From Nostoc edaphicum CCNP1411 (GTDB lineage: Bacteria; Cyanobacteriota; Cyanobacteriia; Cyanobacteriales; Nostocaceae), in assembly GCF_014023275.1 (NCBI RefSeq), contig NZ_CP054697.1, positions 1 to 64,000 of the forward strand: 64,000 nucleotides of DNA, written 5' to 3'. The stretch's first letter is position 1, and each line of letters starts with the position of its first letter. Of the stretch, positions 32,295 through 41,669 are shown in pieces. A program made the position numbers and the translations under genes. The notes below the pieces were generated by a model. It worked only from the letters and a program-made list of their open reading frames with translations. It made no database searches and had not been told where the DNA came from.

Positions 32295-34170
32295 GTATCC
32301 GCTCAATAAATCGGGGTAGTAGAAAAAATAACAAAGTAGAGAGATGCACATAGGGTCGTAGAATATATGACATGGCGCAAAAGCAATCTCCAGAAAAACA
32401 AGTAGAGGCATTGTTGCAAACCATCGACCCCTCAAAGTTTGCAGACGAATCCTTGCGCCAGACATTAACTGTTCTGCTAAACGTCATAGAGCAGCAACAA
32501 TCAGAGATAAAAGAATTACGTGAAGAAAACCAAAAACTACGGGACGAAAACAATCGTCTGAAAGGCGAACAGGGGAAACCAGAAATCAAGAGCAATCAGT
32601 CGAAAGGGTTCAAGAGCAATCATTCATCCGAAAAAGAACGACACACTCCCAAAAAAAACATACGAAAAGTAGCAAAAATCAGAGCATAAAAGTAGACAGG
32701 ACATGCATTCTGGATTATCCGGCGAGTGAGCTACCGCCTGATGCACAGTTCAAAGGCTATGAAGAGGTAATCATTCAAGATATTTCACTGTTAACTGATA
32801 ACGTATTATTCCGGAAAGAAAAATATTACTCGCCTAGTGTTGGAAAAACGTATTTAGCATCTTTGCCACCTGGTTACGATGGAGAATTTGGTCCGGGAAT
32901 AAAAGCTCTAGTAATTAGCTTATATTACGGCGGTAATATGACCCAAGGTAAGTTGCTAGAGTTTTTAGAGAATATTGGGATCTCAATGTCGGCTGGCTAT
33001 TTATCAAATCTACTCATCAAAAACTTAGGCGATTTTGAAGCTGAATATAATCAAGTTTATACATCTGGGTTAGAAAGTAGCTCGTGGCAGCATATAGACC
33101 AAACAAGTGCCCGTGTTAAAGGAGTAAATCAGACCACGAATGTAATTTGTAACCCCTGGTACACAGTCTACTCAACTACAGCTAAGAAAGACCGACTAAG
33201 CGTAATTGGGGGTCTTGCAAAATAGACAAGAGCTTGAATATGTTCTAAATGGGCTGACTTACGAGTTGCTTACAAGTTTTAATGTCCCAACTAAATGGCA
33301 CAATCAAATGAAATTGTTGCCGCAAGAAACAGTTTTGACTGAATTAGAGTTTAATTCATTGCTGGATACGTATTTAAGCAAGCTAGGTTCTCAATACCGG
33401 ACTCGTGTTTTGGAAGCTGCTGCAATTTCGTTCTATCATCAGCAATCTCAAATACCAGTGGTAGAATTTCTGGTCTGCGATGATGCACCCCAATTCAAAT
33501 TAATTACAGATAATTTGGCTTTATGTTGGGTACATGAAGCCAGACATTATAAAAAAATTAAGTCCATTTGTTGGTTTTTTGTCAACAAACATTAGACAAA
33601 TTTTTAGGGGAATTTTGGGATTACTACCGAGAATTAGTCGCTTACAGAAATTCCCCTTCCCCAAAAACCAAACAGGAATTAAAGACTAAATTCTGTCAGC
33701 TATTCGGTACTGAAACTGGATATAAACAATTAGATGAGCGAAAAAAATTAACGGCAGCTAAAGAGTCTGAACTACTGCTGGTCTTAGAGTATCCAAACTT
33801 ACCTTTACATAATAATCCGGCGGAATTAGCTGCTAGGACTATGGTGCAGCGACGAAAAAATTAGTTACGCCACTCAAACGAGTGAGGGTACTAAGGCATG
33901 GGACATTTTTATGTCTCTTGTTGCCACTACTCGTAAATTGGGAATCAGCTTCTTTGAATATATACATGACCGGATTTCTCTCTCTGATAAAATCCCCGAA
34001 TTGGACACTATTATTCGCTCAAAATTTTCTATTAATCCTCAACCTTTATAGTCAAGCGTTTGCATTCAAATAGAATCCCTGCGTTAGAACAATCTAGTTA
34101 ACTCTCAATAAATTGGATGTTAGCAAGTCTTTTTACTTTTATTCGCTACCCCGACTTATTGAGCCGATAC
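32295..34170 (+). mobile_element. IS66-type element (1876 bp) with 8-bp target duplication
   Basis: Terminal inverted repeats GTATCCGCTCAATAAATCGG (32295 on) and, on the opposite strand at the right end, GTATCGGCTCAATAAGTCGG (to 34170) match at 23 of 25 positions. Both ends are flanked by TTTTTTTC (32287-32294 and 34171-34178), the 8-bp duplication expected for IS66. The transposase inside is broken by several frameshifts. Confidence 0.9.
32372..34051 (+). pseudogene. IS66-family transposase, multiply frameshifted
   Basis: Five successive open pieces spell an IS66 TnpC-like protein: a coiled-coil N-terminus (QQSEIKELREENQKLRDENN), then LPPGYDGEFGPGIKALVISL and LLEFLENIGISMSAGYLSNL, then ESSSWQHIDQTSARVKG with the first catalytic Asp, the segment FLVCDDAPQFKLI with the second, and finally the LPLHNNPAELAARTMVQRRK block before RTMVQ with the Glu. 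Frame breaks fall at runs of A (near 32655), G (near 33208), T (near 33580) and A (near 33858), and a final piece ends in stop TAG 34049-34051. It is inactive as read, unless the breaks are sequencing errors. Confidence 0.85.
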
Positions 34171-34470
34171 TTTTTTTCTTTGATTTGGCAGAGGTACAAA
34201 TAGATACTGTGGATGTTGGATGCTACCCTCATCTCCCAAATATCGACAATGTGTACCATTAATTTGGTAAACTTTTGATGAACTTAATAGTGTCGCATCA
34301 TACACTTTAATCAAATTTGTTTCCATCTGATTAGTATTCAAGTAGAGTGTGTGATAATCTTTTGTGGAATCGATTTTTCTCTCCAGTCAGACTGATTAAA
34401 TCTAACTGGAGAGTTTTTCACGCATAATTCGTTACCTTTGCGTTAATTATTGATTGAGAGTGCCATTCGA

Positions 34471-34743
34471 TTACAGATAGAAATGCTCAAAAATCTGATT
34501 GAGTTTTTCTTTTAATTCATCTGACAGAGCATTAAAATCAAACTCTTCAGAGTCCCAAACTTGATCCAAGCTTGTAGATTCATCAATAATGTTTGCAATC
34601 AAACAAGATTCATTGTCATAGTTCCAGCCATTTGCTAAAAGCCACGGCAGAATTCCTTTAGATTGCAATATTTTCTCAATGTCGAACGAGTCAGAAAACT
34701 GCTGTAAGTTTTCGATACTAGGATGAACGATTGTTGTTGTCAT
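34471..34743 (-). CDS. Small hypothetical protein, about 90 residues
   Basis: I start at ATG 34743 (MTTTIVHPSIENLQQFSDSF); the upstream 19 codons (to 34800) include hydrophobic residues and may be leader. The protein is acidic, helical and aromatic (ILPWLLANGWNYDNESCLIA, then LDQVWDSEEFDFNALSDELK), with no catalytic motif. It sits with other minus-strand plasmid genes after the IS66 element. Not recognised. Confidence 0.5.
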   Translation of the reverse strand: MTTTIVHPSIENLQQFSDSFDIEKILQSKGILPWLLANGWNYDNESCLIANIIDESTSLDQVWDSEEFDFNALSDELKEKLNQIFEHFYL

Positions 34744-34806
34744 GGGGTATTTTAAATGATTGATATACAGCCCAATAAAAAGAGGAAGAAAGGGATTCAA
34801 GAATTA

Positions 34807-34980
34807 TTAAGTCACTCTCACAAGAAAAACTTTTTCCCTTTCCCCTTCTTCATTAGCTGTAGATAAAACTTGAGAACTGATCAAATATGCTTCCCTACTT
34901 GAAGGTAAATAGGGAAGCATAAAGATGAACGCAATTGCTGCAATCACCTCAATAAGTATTTGTTTATTAAGAAGGCACAT
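34807..34980 (-). CDS. Small hypothetical membrane protein, 57 residues
   Basis: ATG 34980 gives MCLLNKQILIEVIAAIAFIF, one transmembrane segment ending MLPYLPSSREAYL, followed by a polar tail. Its start overlaps the end of the DUF5895-like gene (stop at 34967) by 14 bases, which suggests coupling. Longer start codons upstream give Cys-rich extensions without support. Short and not recognised. Confidence 0.35.
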   Translation of the reverse strand: MCLLNKQILIEVIAAIAFIFMLPYLPSSREAYLISSQVLSTANEEGEREKVFLVRVT

Positions 34981-35944
34981 CCTCCCAGTAACCAACTTCA
35001 TCATCATAATTTGCTTGCATAGACTGCAATTTGTTGACGAAGTTAGCAAATTCTTCGTTAGTTAGTGACTGCCTTCCTTTTTTACCATAATTGTCTATGA
35101 GAAACTGTTTGCCCTTTTCCTCTTTCCAACCTAAAGCTTCAATCAATCGTTGCGACTCCATCATCAATTGATTGCGATCAAGTGCATGAGACGTATGCTT
35201 TGGTAAGTTATTGTTAGGCAATCCTTTTTTCCACCAATCGCAGATGGAATTATGCACAAGGGCAATTTCTTGAGCTATTGGTTTCTTGCCAATACAATAA
35301 CTTTCCCAGTCTGGCGCAGTTGGCTTTTCGTATCCACTACATACACAGGCATTGGAAGTTTGCCCCCCTTTCTCACGTTTCTCTGTTGTCAATGTGGGAC
35401 AAAATACCCACATCGAATGCCAAAGTAAATTCTTCGGTTGGTGATGTTTGCCTTGAAAACTTGCATAAGCTTGTTCGCAGGTTTCACGGAATGCCATTAG
35501 TTGTTGATCAAACGAAACTTGAAACACTCCCCAAGCAGTTATTTGTACTGGTGCGATATGAAGAGGTAGATTTTGGGCATCGACGAAAATCACCATATAC
35601 CGCCTACCGAATTTGTAGGCGTTCTTGTCCAAACCATCACTGCTACGCCAAACTCCAATCACCTTTCTATCGTTTCCGTATAGCAGAGGCGATCGCCCAA
35701 TCACAAGTATTCGTGGTTGTCTATAAAGAGCGCCAGGAATGCCTATCTTTTCATCGTTTTCGTCCAACTTGTTAGTAAGAACTTTATACTCTTTCCCACC
35801 AACTAGTTCTTTATTTTCGTACCATCCTGCTAATTGTTGATTTTCGTAAGCAATCCAAATGCCTGCGGGTGAAGGAATACTTTTGGCTGCTGGGGTCTTT
35901 TCGTAGGCTTTATGTTCAGCAGAATCAAAGTCAAAAGCTGTCAT
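34967..35944 (-). CDS. DUF5895-type plasmid protein
   Basis: About 325 residues from ATG 35944 (MTAFDFDSAEHKAYEKTPAA). The first 200 residues contain the segment IWIAYENQQLAGWYENKELV and RQPRILVIGRSPLL, and VFCPTLTTEKREKGGQTSNA near 208. These recur in cyanobacterial plasmid proteins annotated as DUF5895. Pattern and length are consistent. The C-terminal 100 residues are helical (RLIEALGWKEEKGKQFLIDN) and look like a small accessory domain. Function unknown; a role in DNA binding or plasmid maintenance is only a guess. The 12 codons before ATG 35944 are excluded because they lack support. Confidence 0.65.
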   Translation of the reverse strand: MTAFDFDSAEHKAYEKTPAAKSIPSPAGIWIAYENQQLAGWYENKELVGGKEYKVLTNKLDENDEKIGIPGALYRQPRILVIGRSPLLYGNDRKVIGVWRSSDGLDKNAYKFGRRYMVIFVDAQNLPLHIAPVQITAWGVFQVSFDQQLMAFRETCEQAYASFQGKHHQPKNLLWHSMWVFCPTLTTEKREKGGQTSNACVCSGYEKPTAPDWESYCIGKKPIAQEIALVHNSICDWWKKGLPNNNLPKHTSHALDRNQLMMESQRLIEALGWKEEKGKQFLIDNYGKKGRQSLTNEEFANFVNKLQSMQANYDDEVGYWEDVPS

Positions 35945-36059
35945 AGTAGCTGCTTGCCTTTCTTTAATGTTAGTTTTCACAAAAACTAAGCGAAGCTCTA
36001 ATTCTCGGTGGCACTGTTTTAAAATAGTGGTGGAAGAGAATTTTCTTCCACCATTTCAC

Positions 36060-36857
36060 TTATGCCGCTACCAACTCCCGACGAACTTGCGGCAGTTCAA
36101 TCGGAGCAGTTACCCTGGACAGTGCTTCTACAGCCTCTTTTACACTCCAGTACCGTACTCCATCGCCACAGCGCCAGTAGTATGTCTTGGGGTCGTTTTC
36201 CCAGACTTCCTCAGCGTTTCTGACCTTGAAGAGTATGCCCAAAAACTCACCATCTAGATATACATTGTGAGCCGTCTGGAGGTCAGTGCGCCCTACATAA
36301 GTCAGTCGGTAGCCGTCCACTGGTTCGCACAAGTCTTCTGCACGAGTCCCGCGATACCCACAGTTACCGCACCCATGTCCTTCGCAGTCTGGACAGATGG
36401 CAGCAGACATATTCCACTTCGGCAGGGTGAAGTCCCATTCAGATGGTGGGGTTAATATTCGAGCCTTGTGAGAGATATAACAACCAGCATGACCGATTAC
36501 TTTATCAGAATGGTATTGGACGCTCAACGATAACCAGTCACAATCACCTAACAAGCCAATTTTCTCAGAAGCTTGTTTTAATTCCTTTTCTTCTTTGTGA
36601 TTGCACTTTACTGGAGCAGAAAGACTCGCTTTTACCTCTGCAACAGCCCGTTTGAAGGATTGTTTGTGGTAACGAGCATAGCCGTGGATCATTTTTACCC
36701 ACACGATATCATCACTGTTGATCCAGATAGTTACTACATCTTCGGGCTTGCACTCTTTTGAGTAGTCCGACTGATTGACGATGGTTGCAATGATTTGGCG
36801 ATCGCGTGTGGTTAGCGGATCTTTTGTTGGCGTAGGGGCTAAACTTTGTGTCATCAT
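36060..36857 (-). CDS. Hypothetical protein with zinc-ribbon-like motif
   Basis: 265 residues. A helical N-terminal half (MTQSLAPTPTKDPLTTRDRQ, then DDIVWVKMIHGYARYHKQSF) precedes the four-cysteine block CPDCEGHGCGNCGYRGTRAE near residue 155, a DnaJ-type double C-x-x-C zinc knuckle that could bind zinc and nucleic acid. The C-terminal part (YYWRCGDGVRYWSVKEAVEA) is aromatic. ATG at 36857, or the adjoining one at 36854. Similar proteins occur on Nostoc plasmids, in my memory, but without a function. Confidence 0.6.
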   Translation of the reverse strand: MMTQSLAPTPTKDPLTTRDRQIIATIVNQSDYSKECKPEDVVTIWINSDDIVWVKMIHGYARYHKQSFKRAVAEVKASLSAPVKCNHKEEKELKQASEKIGLLGDCDWLSLSVQYHSDKVIGHAGCYISHKARILTPPSEWDFTLPKWNMSAAICPDCEGHGCGNCGYRGTRAEDLCEPVDGYRLTYVGRTDLQTAHNVYLDGEFLGILFKVRNAEEVWENDPKTYYWRCGDGVRYWSVKEAVEALSRVTAPIELPQVRRELVAA

Positions 36858-37285
36858 TAGAAATACCTCTTAAATGGGTAAAAAAGCGATCGCAGACTTT
36901 CCAGGGACGGCGATCGCCTTTTGTTTTGCGTGAACAACGTTGTGGTTTACCGCAACGCTCTCAAAAAGATTCGGCGTAGCCTCATGTTTCTGAATTTCAG
37001 TTATTTTCTAGCAAGAATTCACGGCACAAGGCTCTAGAGAAGGTATTAAGTGGTTGCCCTAATTGCAGGATAAGTGGATTTATTGAGTGATTTTGAGTAT
37101 CTCCCCCAGCCGACTTTACCTGGCGTACCTTGTGCTATACGACGGGAGGTTCTTGTTTCTCAAATCTATGTTTTGTGTTGATCAAATCTGTGACTGGTTA
37201 GACTTGTGAACCCTTTTTGCGTTTGGGTGCAGGCGGTTCGCTTTCCTTGCCCTTGAAATAAATATAAACCAATTGCATTGCTTTT
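36858..37285. other. Intergenic region with possible gene remnant
   Basis: No intact gene is supported. GCGATCGC sites occur at 36888 and 36911. On the minus strand 37198-37278 encodes 26 residues (MQLVYIYFKGKESEPPAPKR and KKGSQV) that look like the tail of a protein; an in-frame TAG cuts it off from further upstream codons. It may be a gene remnant. The region leads to the inverted repeats before the CopG-like gene. Confidence 0.4.
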
Positions 37286-37360
37286 GCAATACTTTTGCTA
37301 TCAGGTTTATTCTACGTTCTTGCTATTCAGCATAAGATATCTGTATAGCAAAAGCATTGC
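37286..37360. promoter_or_regulatory. Inverted repeat upstream of CopG-like gene
   Basis: GCAATACTTTTGCTAT (37286-37301) and ATAGCAAAAGCATTGC (37345-37360) are inverted repeats with one mismatch in 16. A third related element, TATGCTATAGCTTTGCAT, follows at 37363-37380. Such spaced repeats 60-150 bases before a ribbon-helix-helix gene suit its autoregulatory operator or a small iteron origin. Confidence 0.5.
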
Positions 37361-37438
37361 AGTATGCTATAGCTTTGCATTACCTTTAACTGTATAACGC
37401 AATGAAAAGCACAGCAAATGTAATATAAGGAGGTGTCA

Positions 37439-37681
37439 ATGCAAGTCTTGCTGCTGTTTATGTCCAGAAAAAGAAAGCCTGTTTCCTTCCGAATTGATGA
37501 GTTAGTGGTAGAAACTTTGGCTAAATTAGCTAGGGAAGAAAATACTAGTGTGAATAGATACATCGAAACTCATTTTTTTCGGCTAGGTAAAGAGCGAGGC
37601 TTTATTCCTCCAGACGCTCAATTAATTGGCGAAACCAGAGGAGGGGACACAACTAAGGGTATAAATTCTGATGAAATTTGA
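37439..37681 (+). CDS. CopG/ribbon-helix-helix-like DNA-binding protein
   Basis: About 80 residues. The start ATG at 37439 has a strong AAGGAGG at 37427-37433; an in-frame ATG at 37460 (MSRKRKPVSFRIDELVVETL) is an alternative. The sequence RKPVSFRIDELVVETLAKLA then REENTSVNRYIETHFFRLGK is the pattern of a ribbon-helix-helix fold: one beta strand with polar contacts and two helices. These proteins control plasmid copy number or toxin-antitoxin systems. No partner toxin follows within 200 bases; the inverted repeats upstream are its probable binding site. Confidence 0.72.
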   Translation: MQVLLLFMSRKRKPVSFRIDELVVETLAKLAREENTSVNRYIETHFFRLGKERGFIPPDAQLIGETRGGDTTKGINSDEI

Positions 37682-37974
37682 GCCATTGGGTGAGGAAAAA
37701 CTATCTCAAACCAATGTAAATTACATTTATAACGTATTTAATTTTACCTAGAAGTACACAAAGATAAGTATATTTAAGTAAAAACGTGTTGTAAATAATG
37801 GCTATTAAACAGAATTTTTCAATTGGGAGCTAACAGGCGCTCGTTTTACTCTTCATTTGGATTGGTCAGAGAAAGAATTTATCTTTTTTGAAGCCCCTCA
37901 CCGAGCCGATTCCCTTGGGTAACTCAAGCCAGTTAATAAAAAAATCATTTCCTCTGTCTCTTCAAGGAGCCAAC

Positions 37975-38910
37975 ATGAATCTACCTTTAAATCAGTCCGT
38001 GTTGCTGGAGTCAAGAACACTGAGGACTTCAGCTTTAACAAATTTTGAGAGCGACAAAGCTTTATCTATTCTCTCCAAGGCTAAAGCAATAATTTTCGCT
38101 GTCTGGAATGGTAGTGGTTGGGCCACCACTGCACAGATTGCAGAATACTTCGAGGTGAGTGAATCAGCGATTAAAGAATTGTACAGAAGCAATCAAGAAG
38201 AATTTAACCTCCAAGAAACTGAAACCCTTGCAGGACAAGTACTTAGGGATGTTAGACAGACATTCTGTCTAAGTCCCAGAACACCAAAAGCGAGAGTTTT
38301 TAGTCCTTTAGGCGCTCTCAGGATTGCGATGTTACTACAACAATCGGAGGTGGCCGCACAGATCCGAACGATACTGATTGAAATCGTTGCAGCAATACCC
38401 AACACAATTGCATCTCAAAAGCAAAATCATATACCAGCCCTCCCCCCAGTTGAACAACGGCTAGATACTTTTGTCAAAGCAATGAAAACTTTAGCCGAAC
38501 TCACCGGTGGCAGACTCAACCCATACATGGAACAGAATTGCAAAGACTTCGCCGCCAATCTGATAGCTGACTACAACAGACAGTCCTTAACCGCCACAGA
38601 AGAACGCTGGCTTGGCGTGGTCAACTTTGCAGAGAGCGAACTTGGAAAGAAAGTACCCCTGAGCGGCGCTCACTATCGCGGACACTTGGGCACATGGGTG
38701 AGAACATTCTACCCTCAGTTAGGCGATCGCCAAGAAACGCGATTGGTTAACGGTGTACAACAGCCCATCTATGTCTACGCTTGTCACGATCCGGCTGTTG
38801 CGGCTGGGTTGACCAAAGCTGTAGAAGAGTTCTTTGCTCATCCCAGTCCTGGAGCAGCGTTAAGGCAGGCGGGGGCTTTCGCTAGTAAGAAGGAAAAAGT
38901 ATCAGTTTAG
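37975..38910 (+). CDS. HTH plasmid protein, BRO/antirepressor-like N-terminus
   Basis: About 311 residues. ATG 37975 is chosen because AAGGAGCC lies 6 bases upstream; 29 earlier codons lack support. Residues 35-120 include a helix-turn-helix (GWATTAQIAEYFEVSESAIK) followed by RVFSPLGALRIAMLLQQSEV and IRTILIEIV, a pattern of phage antirepressor-type BRO proteins. The C-terminal half (WLGVVNFAESELGKKVPLSG and HYRGHLGTWVRTFYP) is found in other cyanobacterial plasmid proteins. It is probably a DNA-binding regulator or replication accessory; the reading is tentative. Confidence 0.65.
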   Translation: MNLPLNQSVLLESRTLRTSALTNFESDKALSILSKAKAIIFAVWNGSGWATTAQIAEYFEVSESAIKELYRSNQEEFNLQETETLAGQVLRDVRQTFCLSPRTPKARVFSPLGALRIAMLLQQSEVAAQIRTILIEIVAAIPNTIASQKQNHIPALPPVEQRLDTFVKAMKTLAELTGGRLNPYMEQNCKDFAANLIADYNRQSLTATEERWLGVVNFAESELGKKVPLSGAHYRGHLGTWVRTFYPQLGDRQETRLVNGVQQPIYVYACHDPAVAAGLTKAVEEFFAHPSPGAALRQAGAFASKKEKVSV

Positions 38911-39054
38911 TAGCCATCAGTTTTTAGTTATCAGTTCCCTGAATTTTTTTACTACTGGCTACGCAACCATTACCTGTAAGAATTTTTGGATTACACGAAG
39001 AGTTTTAAAGCCTATTGGTTAAGCAAAGAATAAGTAATAAATAAGGATAGGTTA

Positions 39055-39717
39055 ATGACACGATTTCAAGACCCAAGAGCAGCAGCACTAGCCCAACAGA
39101 TCGACCAAATCAACGTAATCGGTTGGGAAGGAGCTTGTGACATGGCACTACAACAGCGCGTAGCGAAAAGCGAATTATCCCCTGTAGAAACAGTATTGCG
39201 TTTCGATATGTTCCGAAAGAGAGCGCAAGATACAGCCGATAAACGACAAGCAATTTGGGCAGAACAAGTAAGCCAAGGCATTAGTGGAATTGAGTGGTAC
39301 ACCGTTGAGTATGGCGGCGTGAATGTGGAGCTTCCCCGACTGTGTGAGGAGTTGATGCTCGTTCCTGGTGATAAGGAAATTTTGATGCAGTCCAAGCCGG
39401 TGGCGCTCGACTTCCTCGCGCACTGGAACATGGTGTTTAAGCTGTGGCGTTACAACCGCGAAACAGAATCGCGCTGGTTTTTATGTCGATGGAGTCAGTT
39501 TTACACCGAATACATCAGCCGGGAATGGCTAGAACTTTGGGCAGAAGATGAGGTTTACCAGATTCTTTTACCAGATGGAACATTCCAGGACAAACCCATG
39601 TTTGCTATCAACGCTTGCTGTTGCTGGGGTAATCCTGAAGCAATCCACCGCACCACTGCATACTCTGATTCTGGCTCAAGCTGGTTTCAATGGAATAATT
39701 TTACGCCTTGGAGATAA
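39055..39717 (+). CDS. Hypothetical protein, 220 residues
   Basis: 220 residues, soluble and aromatic-rich (ESRWFLCRWSQFYTEYISRE and WFQWNNFTPWR at the end). A helical N-terminus (AAALAQQIDQINVIGWEGAC) is followed by a region with CCCW near residue 195. No domain is recognised. ATG at 39055 follows AGGATAGGTTA. It sits between an HTH gene and a small gene and an adenine-methylase-like gene, all on the plus strand in plasmid-type context. Confidence 0.65.
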   Translation: MTRFQDPRAAALAQQIDQINVIGWEGACDMALQQRVAKSELSPVETVLRFDMFRKRAQDTADKRQAIWAEQVSQGISGIEWYTVEYGGVNVELPRLCEELMLVPGDKEILMQSKPVALDFLAHWNMVFKLWRYNRETESRWFLCRWSQFYTEYISREWLELWAEDEVYQILLPDGTFQDKPMFAINACCCWGNPEAIHRTTAYSDSGSSWFQWNNFTPWR

Positions 39718-39784
39718 AAGCGATCGCTATTAAACAAGTAGCAATCACCACGTTAAACACTTTTTCATATTTGGCATAACCAAC

Positions 39785-39988
39785 ATGAGAGTCATTGTTA
39801 GAGTCACCGAAAAAATTATTAGTGAAGCTCACATCAATATTCCCGATGGGCTTTCAGAATCAGGCATTAGGCAGCATATTGTAGACCGCTATAACAATGG
39901 CGAGATGCTGACTGAGATGAACATTTTTCAAGTGGATTTTGAATCAATCAGCGCTCAAGTTGTCAAACAAGCCGGAGAGAATTTATGA
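39785..39988 (+). CDS. Small hypothetical protein, 67 residues
   Basis: 67 residues (MRVIVRVTEKIISEAHINIP), a small alpha-beta domain with a helix (ESGIRQHIVDRYNNGEMLTE). No domain is recognised. Its stop overlaps the start of the following methylase-like gene by four bases (ATGA), so it is probably cotranslated with it and may be a partner subunit. Confidence 0.6.
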   Translation: MRVIVRVTEKIISEAHINIPDGLSESGIRQHIVDRYNNGEMLTEMNIFQVDFESISAQVVKQAGENL

Positions 39989-40689
39989 CTGTTGCACAAC
40001 TGCTAACACCACAACCATACTCTCCTAAATCTACAGGAGAAGCTGTTGGTAGGCATCCACTGAACTTTTACGAGTCTCCATCTTGGTTCACAACTGAACT
40101 ACTGCGCCATGTTCCCTTATCTGGTGTCATTGGTGAGCCTTGTGTCGGACACGGCGCGATCGCTTCTTTACTCAGAGCGTGGCCCTACACCAAGCAAATG
40201 TGGACGAACGATATTGATCCACATAAAGCGGCTGATTACCATCTGAATGCAACACTATCCCAATCATGGGCTAACTTTCCCGATTGCGATTGGATCTGCA
40301 CTAATCCACCATATTCGGATTTTGCTGCACCAATTATCAAAAATGCCTGCCAGAAAGCGCGTGTGGGTGTTGCCGCATTCCTATTAACCAGCTTTCTTGA
40401 ACCCTGTGATGACCGGGCTGATTTCTTACAACAGCACCCGCCGTCACTTGTAATCATCATGCCGCGCTTCTGTTTTCGGAAAGACAAACGGGGTACTCGT
40501 TGGGCAACAGACAACATTACCATCTCGTGCTTTGTATGGGACAAACGTGCAATAGGGCAGCAAATTATTATTCGTCCCAAGTCTCAAATCGCTGGATTTT
40601 ACAAGAACCCAGAACAGGCTATTTCACAAGAACGGGCAGAAGAAATTGTTCGGGCGATAGCGTGTGGTGAAGTTAGTACAAACTATTGA
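39985..40689 (+). CDS. N6-adenine-methyltransferase-like protein
   Basis: 234 residues. Motif IV appears as DWICTNPPYSDFAAPIIKNA near residue 103, the catalytic D/N-P-P-Y of adenine-N6 methyltransferases. An upstream SAM-loop GEPCVGHGAIASLL near 48 and ND (WTNDIDPHKA) support the fold. The C-terminal part is mostly beta (PSLVIIMPRFCFRKDKRGTR). No restriction partner is visible, so it is an orphan methylase, perhaps phage- or plasmid-type. The next gene starts 14 bases after the stop. Confidence 0.75.
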   Translation: MTVAQLLTPQPYSPKSTGEAVGRHPLNFYESPSWFTTELLRHVPLSGVIGEPCVGHGAIASLLRAWPYTKQMWTNDIDPHKAADYHLNATLSQSWANFPDCDWICTNPPYSDFAAPIIKNACQKARVGVAAFLLTSFLEPCDDRADFLQQHPPSLVIIMPRFCFRKDKRGTRWATDNITISCFVWDKRAIGQQIIIRPKSQIAGFYKNPEQAISQERAEEIVRAIACGEVSTNY

Positions 40690-40703
40690 TTAAAGAGGTA
40701 ATT

Positions 40704-41631
40704 ATGTCTACAAATATACAATGGTGTGACGAAACCTGGAATGTAATTGTTGGCTGTTCACGGGTTTCTGGAAGTCCTGGCTGTGCGCGATGCTATGCAG
40801 CGAAAGCTGCCAAATCCCCACGACTTCAACAATTCCCCCAGTATCAAACTGTTAGTAATTGGGATGGCACAGTTGAATTTGTCAAATCTCAACTTATTAA
40901 ACCATTGTCTTGGAAAAAGCCGAAAAGAATTTTTGTATGCTCAATGGCTGATTTGTTTCACGCCAATGTCCCTGATGAATGGATTCATCAAGTAATGGCT
41001 GTTGTTGCTCTTTCACCTCAGCACACTTTTCAAATCTTGACTAAGCGACCAGAAAGAATGAAGGAGTACTTTAGTCAACAATCACTATGGGGCAAGTGGT
41101 ATGAAGCAGCCAAGGAAAATCTTTGGGACGCTGTTAGTGAGAAATTTGGAGAATTAATTAATCTTCAACAATATTTTATTGACCAACCATTCCCCTTACC
41201 AAATGTGTGGTTAGGAACCTCCACTGAGAATCAACAGATGGCGAACGAACGCATTCCAATTCTCTTGCAAATTCCCTGTTCTGTTCGGTTTTTATCTTGT
41301 GAGCCACTGCTTGAAGAAATCGATTTGAGGCAAGGAGGTGCAATTCAAAAATTAATCAGTGATTCCTACGAATGGGAATTAGTAAATGAAGATATCCAAT
41401 GGATTGTTGTAGGGGGTGAGTCTGGACCCAAATTCCAGACCATGCCACATCGAATGGATTGAGTCTATTGTCCAACAATGCCTACAATCCCAAACACCTG
41501 TGTTTGTGAAGCAGTTGGGGGCTAATGCAATATTTGGGGGACAGCGATTTAAAACCCGCGATCGTAAGGGTGGCGAAATCAAAGAGTTTCCCCTTCAACT
41601 GCAATTACAAGAATTTCCGTTTGGTACGTGA
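40704..41631 (+). pseudogene. DUF5131 (Gp37/Gp68-like) protein, frameshifted
   Basis: ATG 40704 with AAGAGG upstream starts MSTNIQWCDETWNVIVGCSR followed by SPGCARCYAAK, the Cys-rich start typical of DUF5131/phage Gp37-Gp68 proteins. The frame runs through DLFHANVPDEWIHQVMAVVA, LTKRPERMKEYF and VWLGTSTENQQMANERIPIL to VVGGESGPKF, and there leaves the expected path. The continuation (SRPCHIEWIESIVQQCL then TPVFVKQLGANAIFGGQRFK) is in the next frame to 41631. A one-base indel near 41435 in CCCAAATTCC would restore it. The stop TGA overlaps a GTG of the next frame. Confidence 0.75.
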
Positions 41632-41643
41632 ATCAAGCAAAAT

Positions 41644-41669
41644 CCCCCACTTTTAGCGCAGTGTGGGGG
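41644..41669. terminator. GC-rich hairpin after DUF5131 gene
   Basis: CCCCCAC (41644-41650) pairs with GTGTGGGGG (41661-41669) around TTTTAGCGCA, giving a 7-pair GC-rich stem with one bulge 13 bases after the DUF5131 stop. No T run follows; it may terminate or block readthrough to the next start at 41709. Confidence 0.4.

Larger units (their letters stand above)
32173..34341 (-). pseudogene. Small plasmid gene interrupted by IS66 element
   Basis: The 5' part (ATG 34341, or ATG 34326 METNLIKVYDATLL) runs to LPNQRKK where the IS66 element is inserted. The 3' part resumes beyond it as KASFRLNRNKLMTRC and ends at 32173 with QDNSQQLQLF. Removing the element and one TTTTTTTC target duplication joins them in frame to give about 105 residues. 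The protein has a beta-rich start (LSSSKVYQINGTHCRYLGD) and a short C-terminal tail. Domain not recognised. It lies just upstream of the operon starting at 32015. Confidence 0.8.

Noticed and set aside
32173..32595. 140-codon minus-strand frame across the IS66 end
   Set aside because: Only its tail belongs to a real, interrupted gene; the rest is the reverse of the IS66 transposase.
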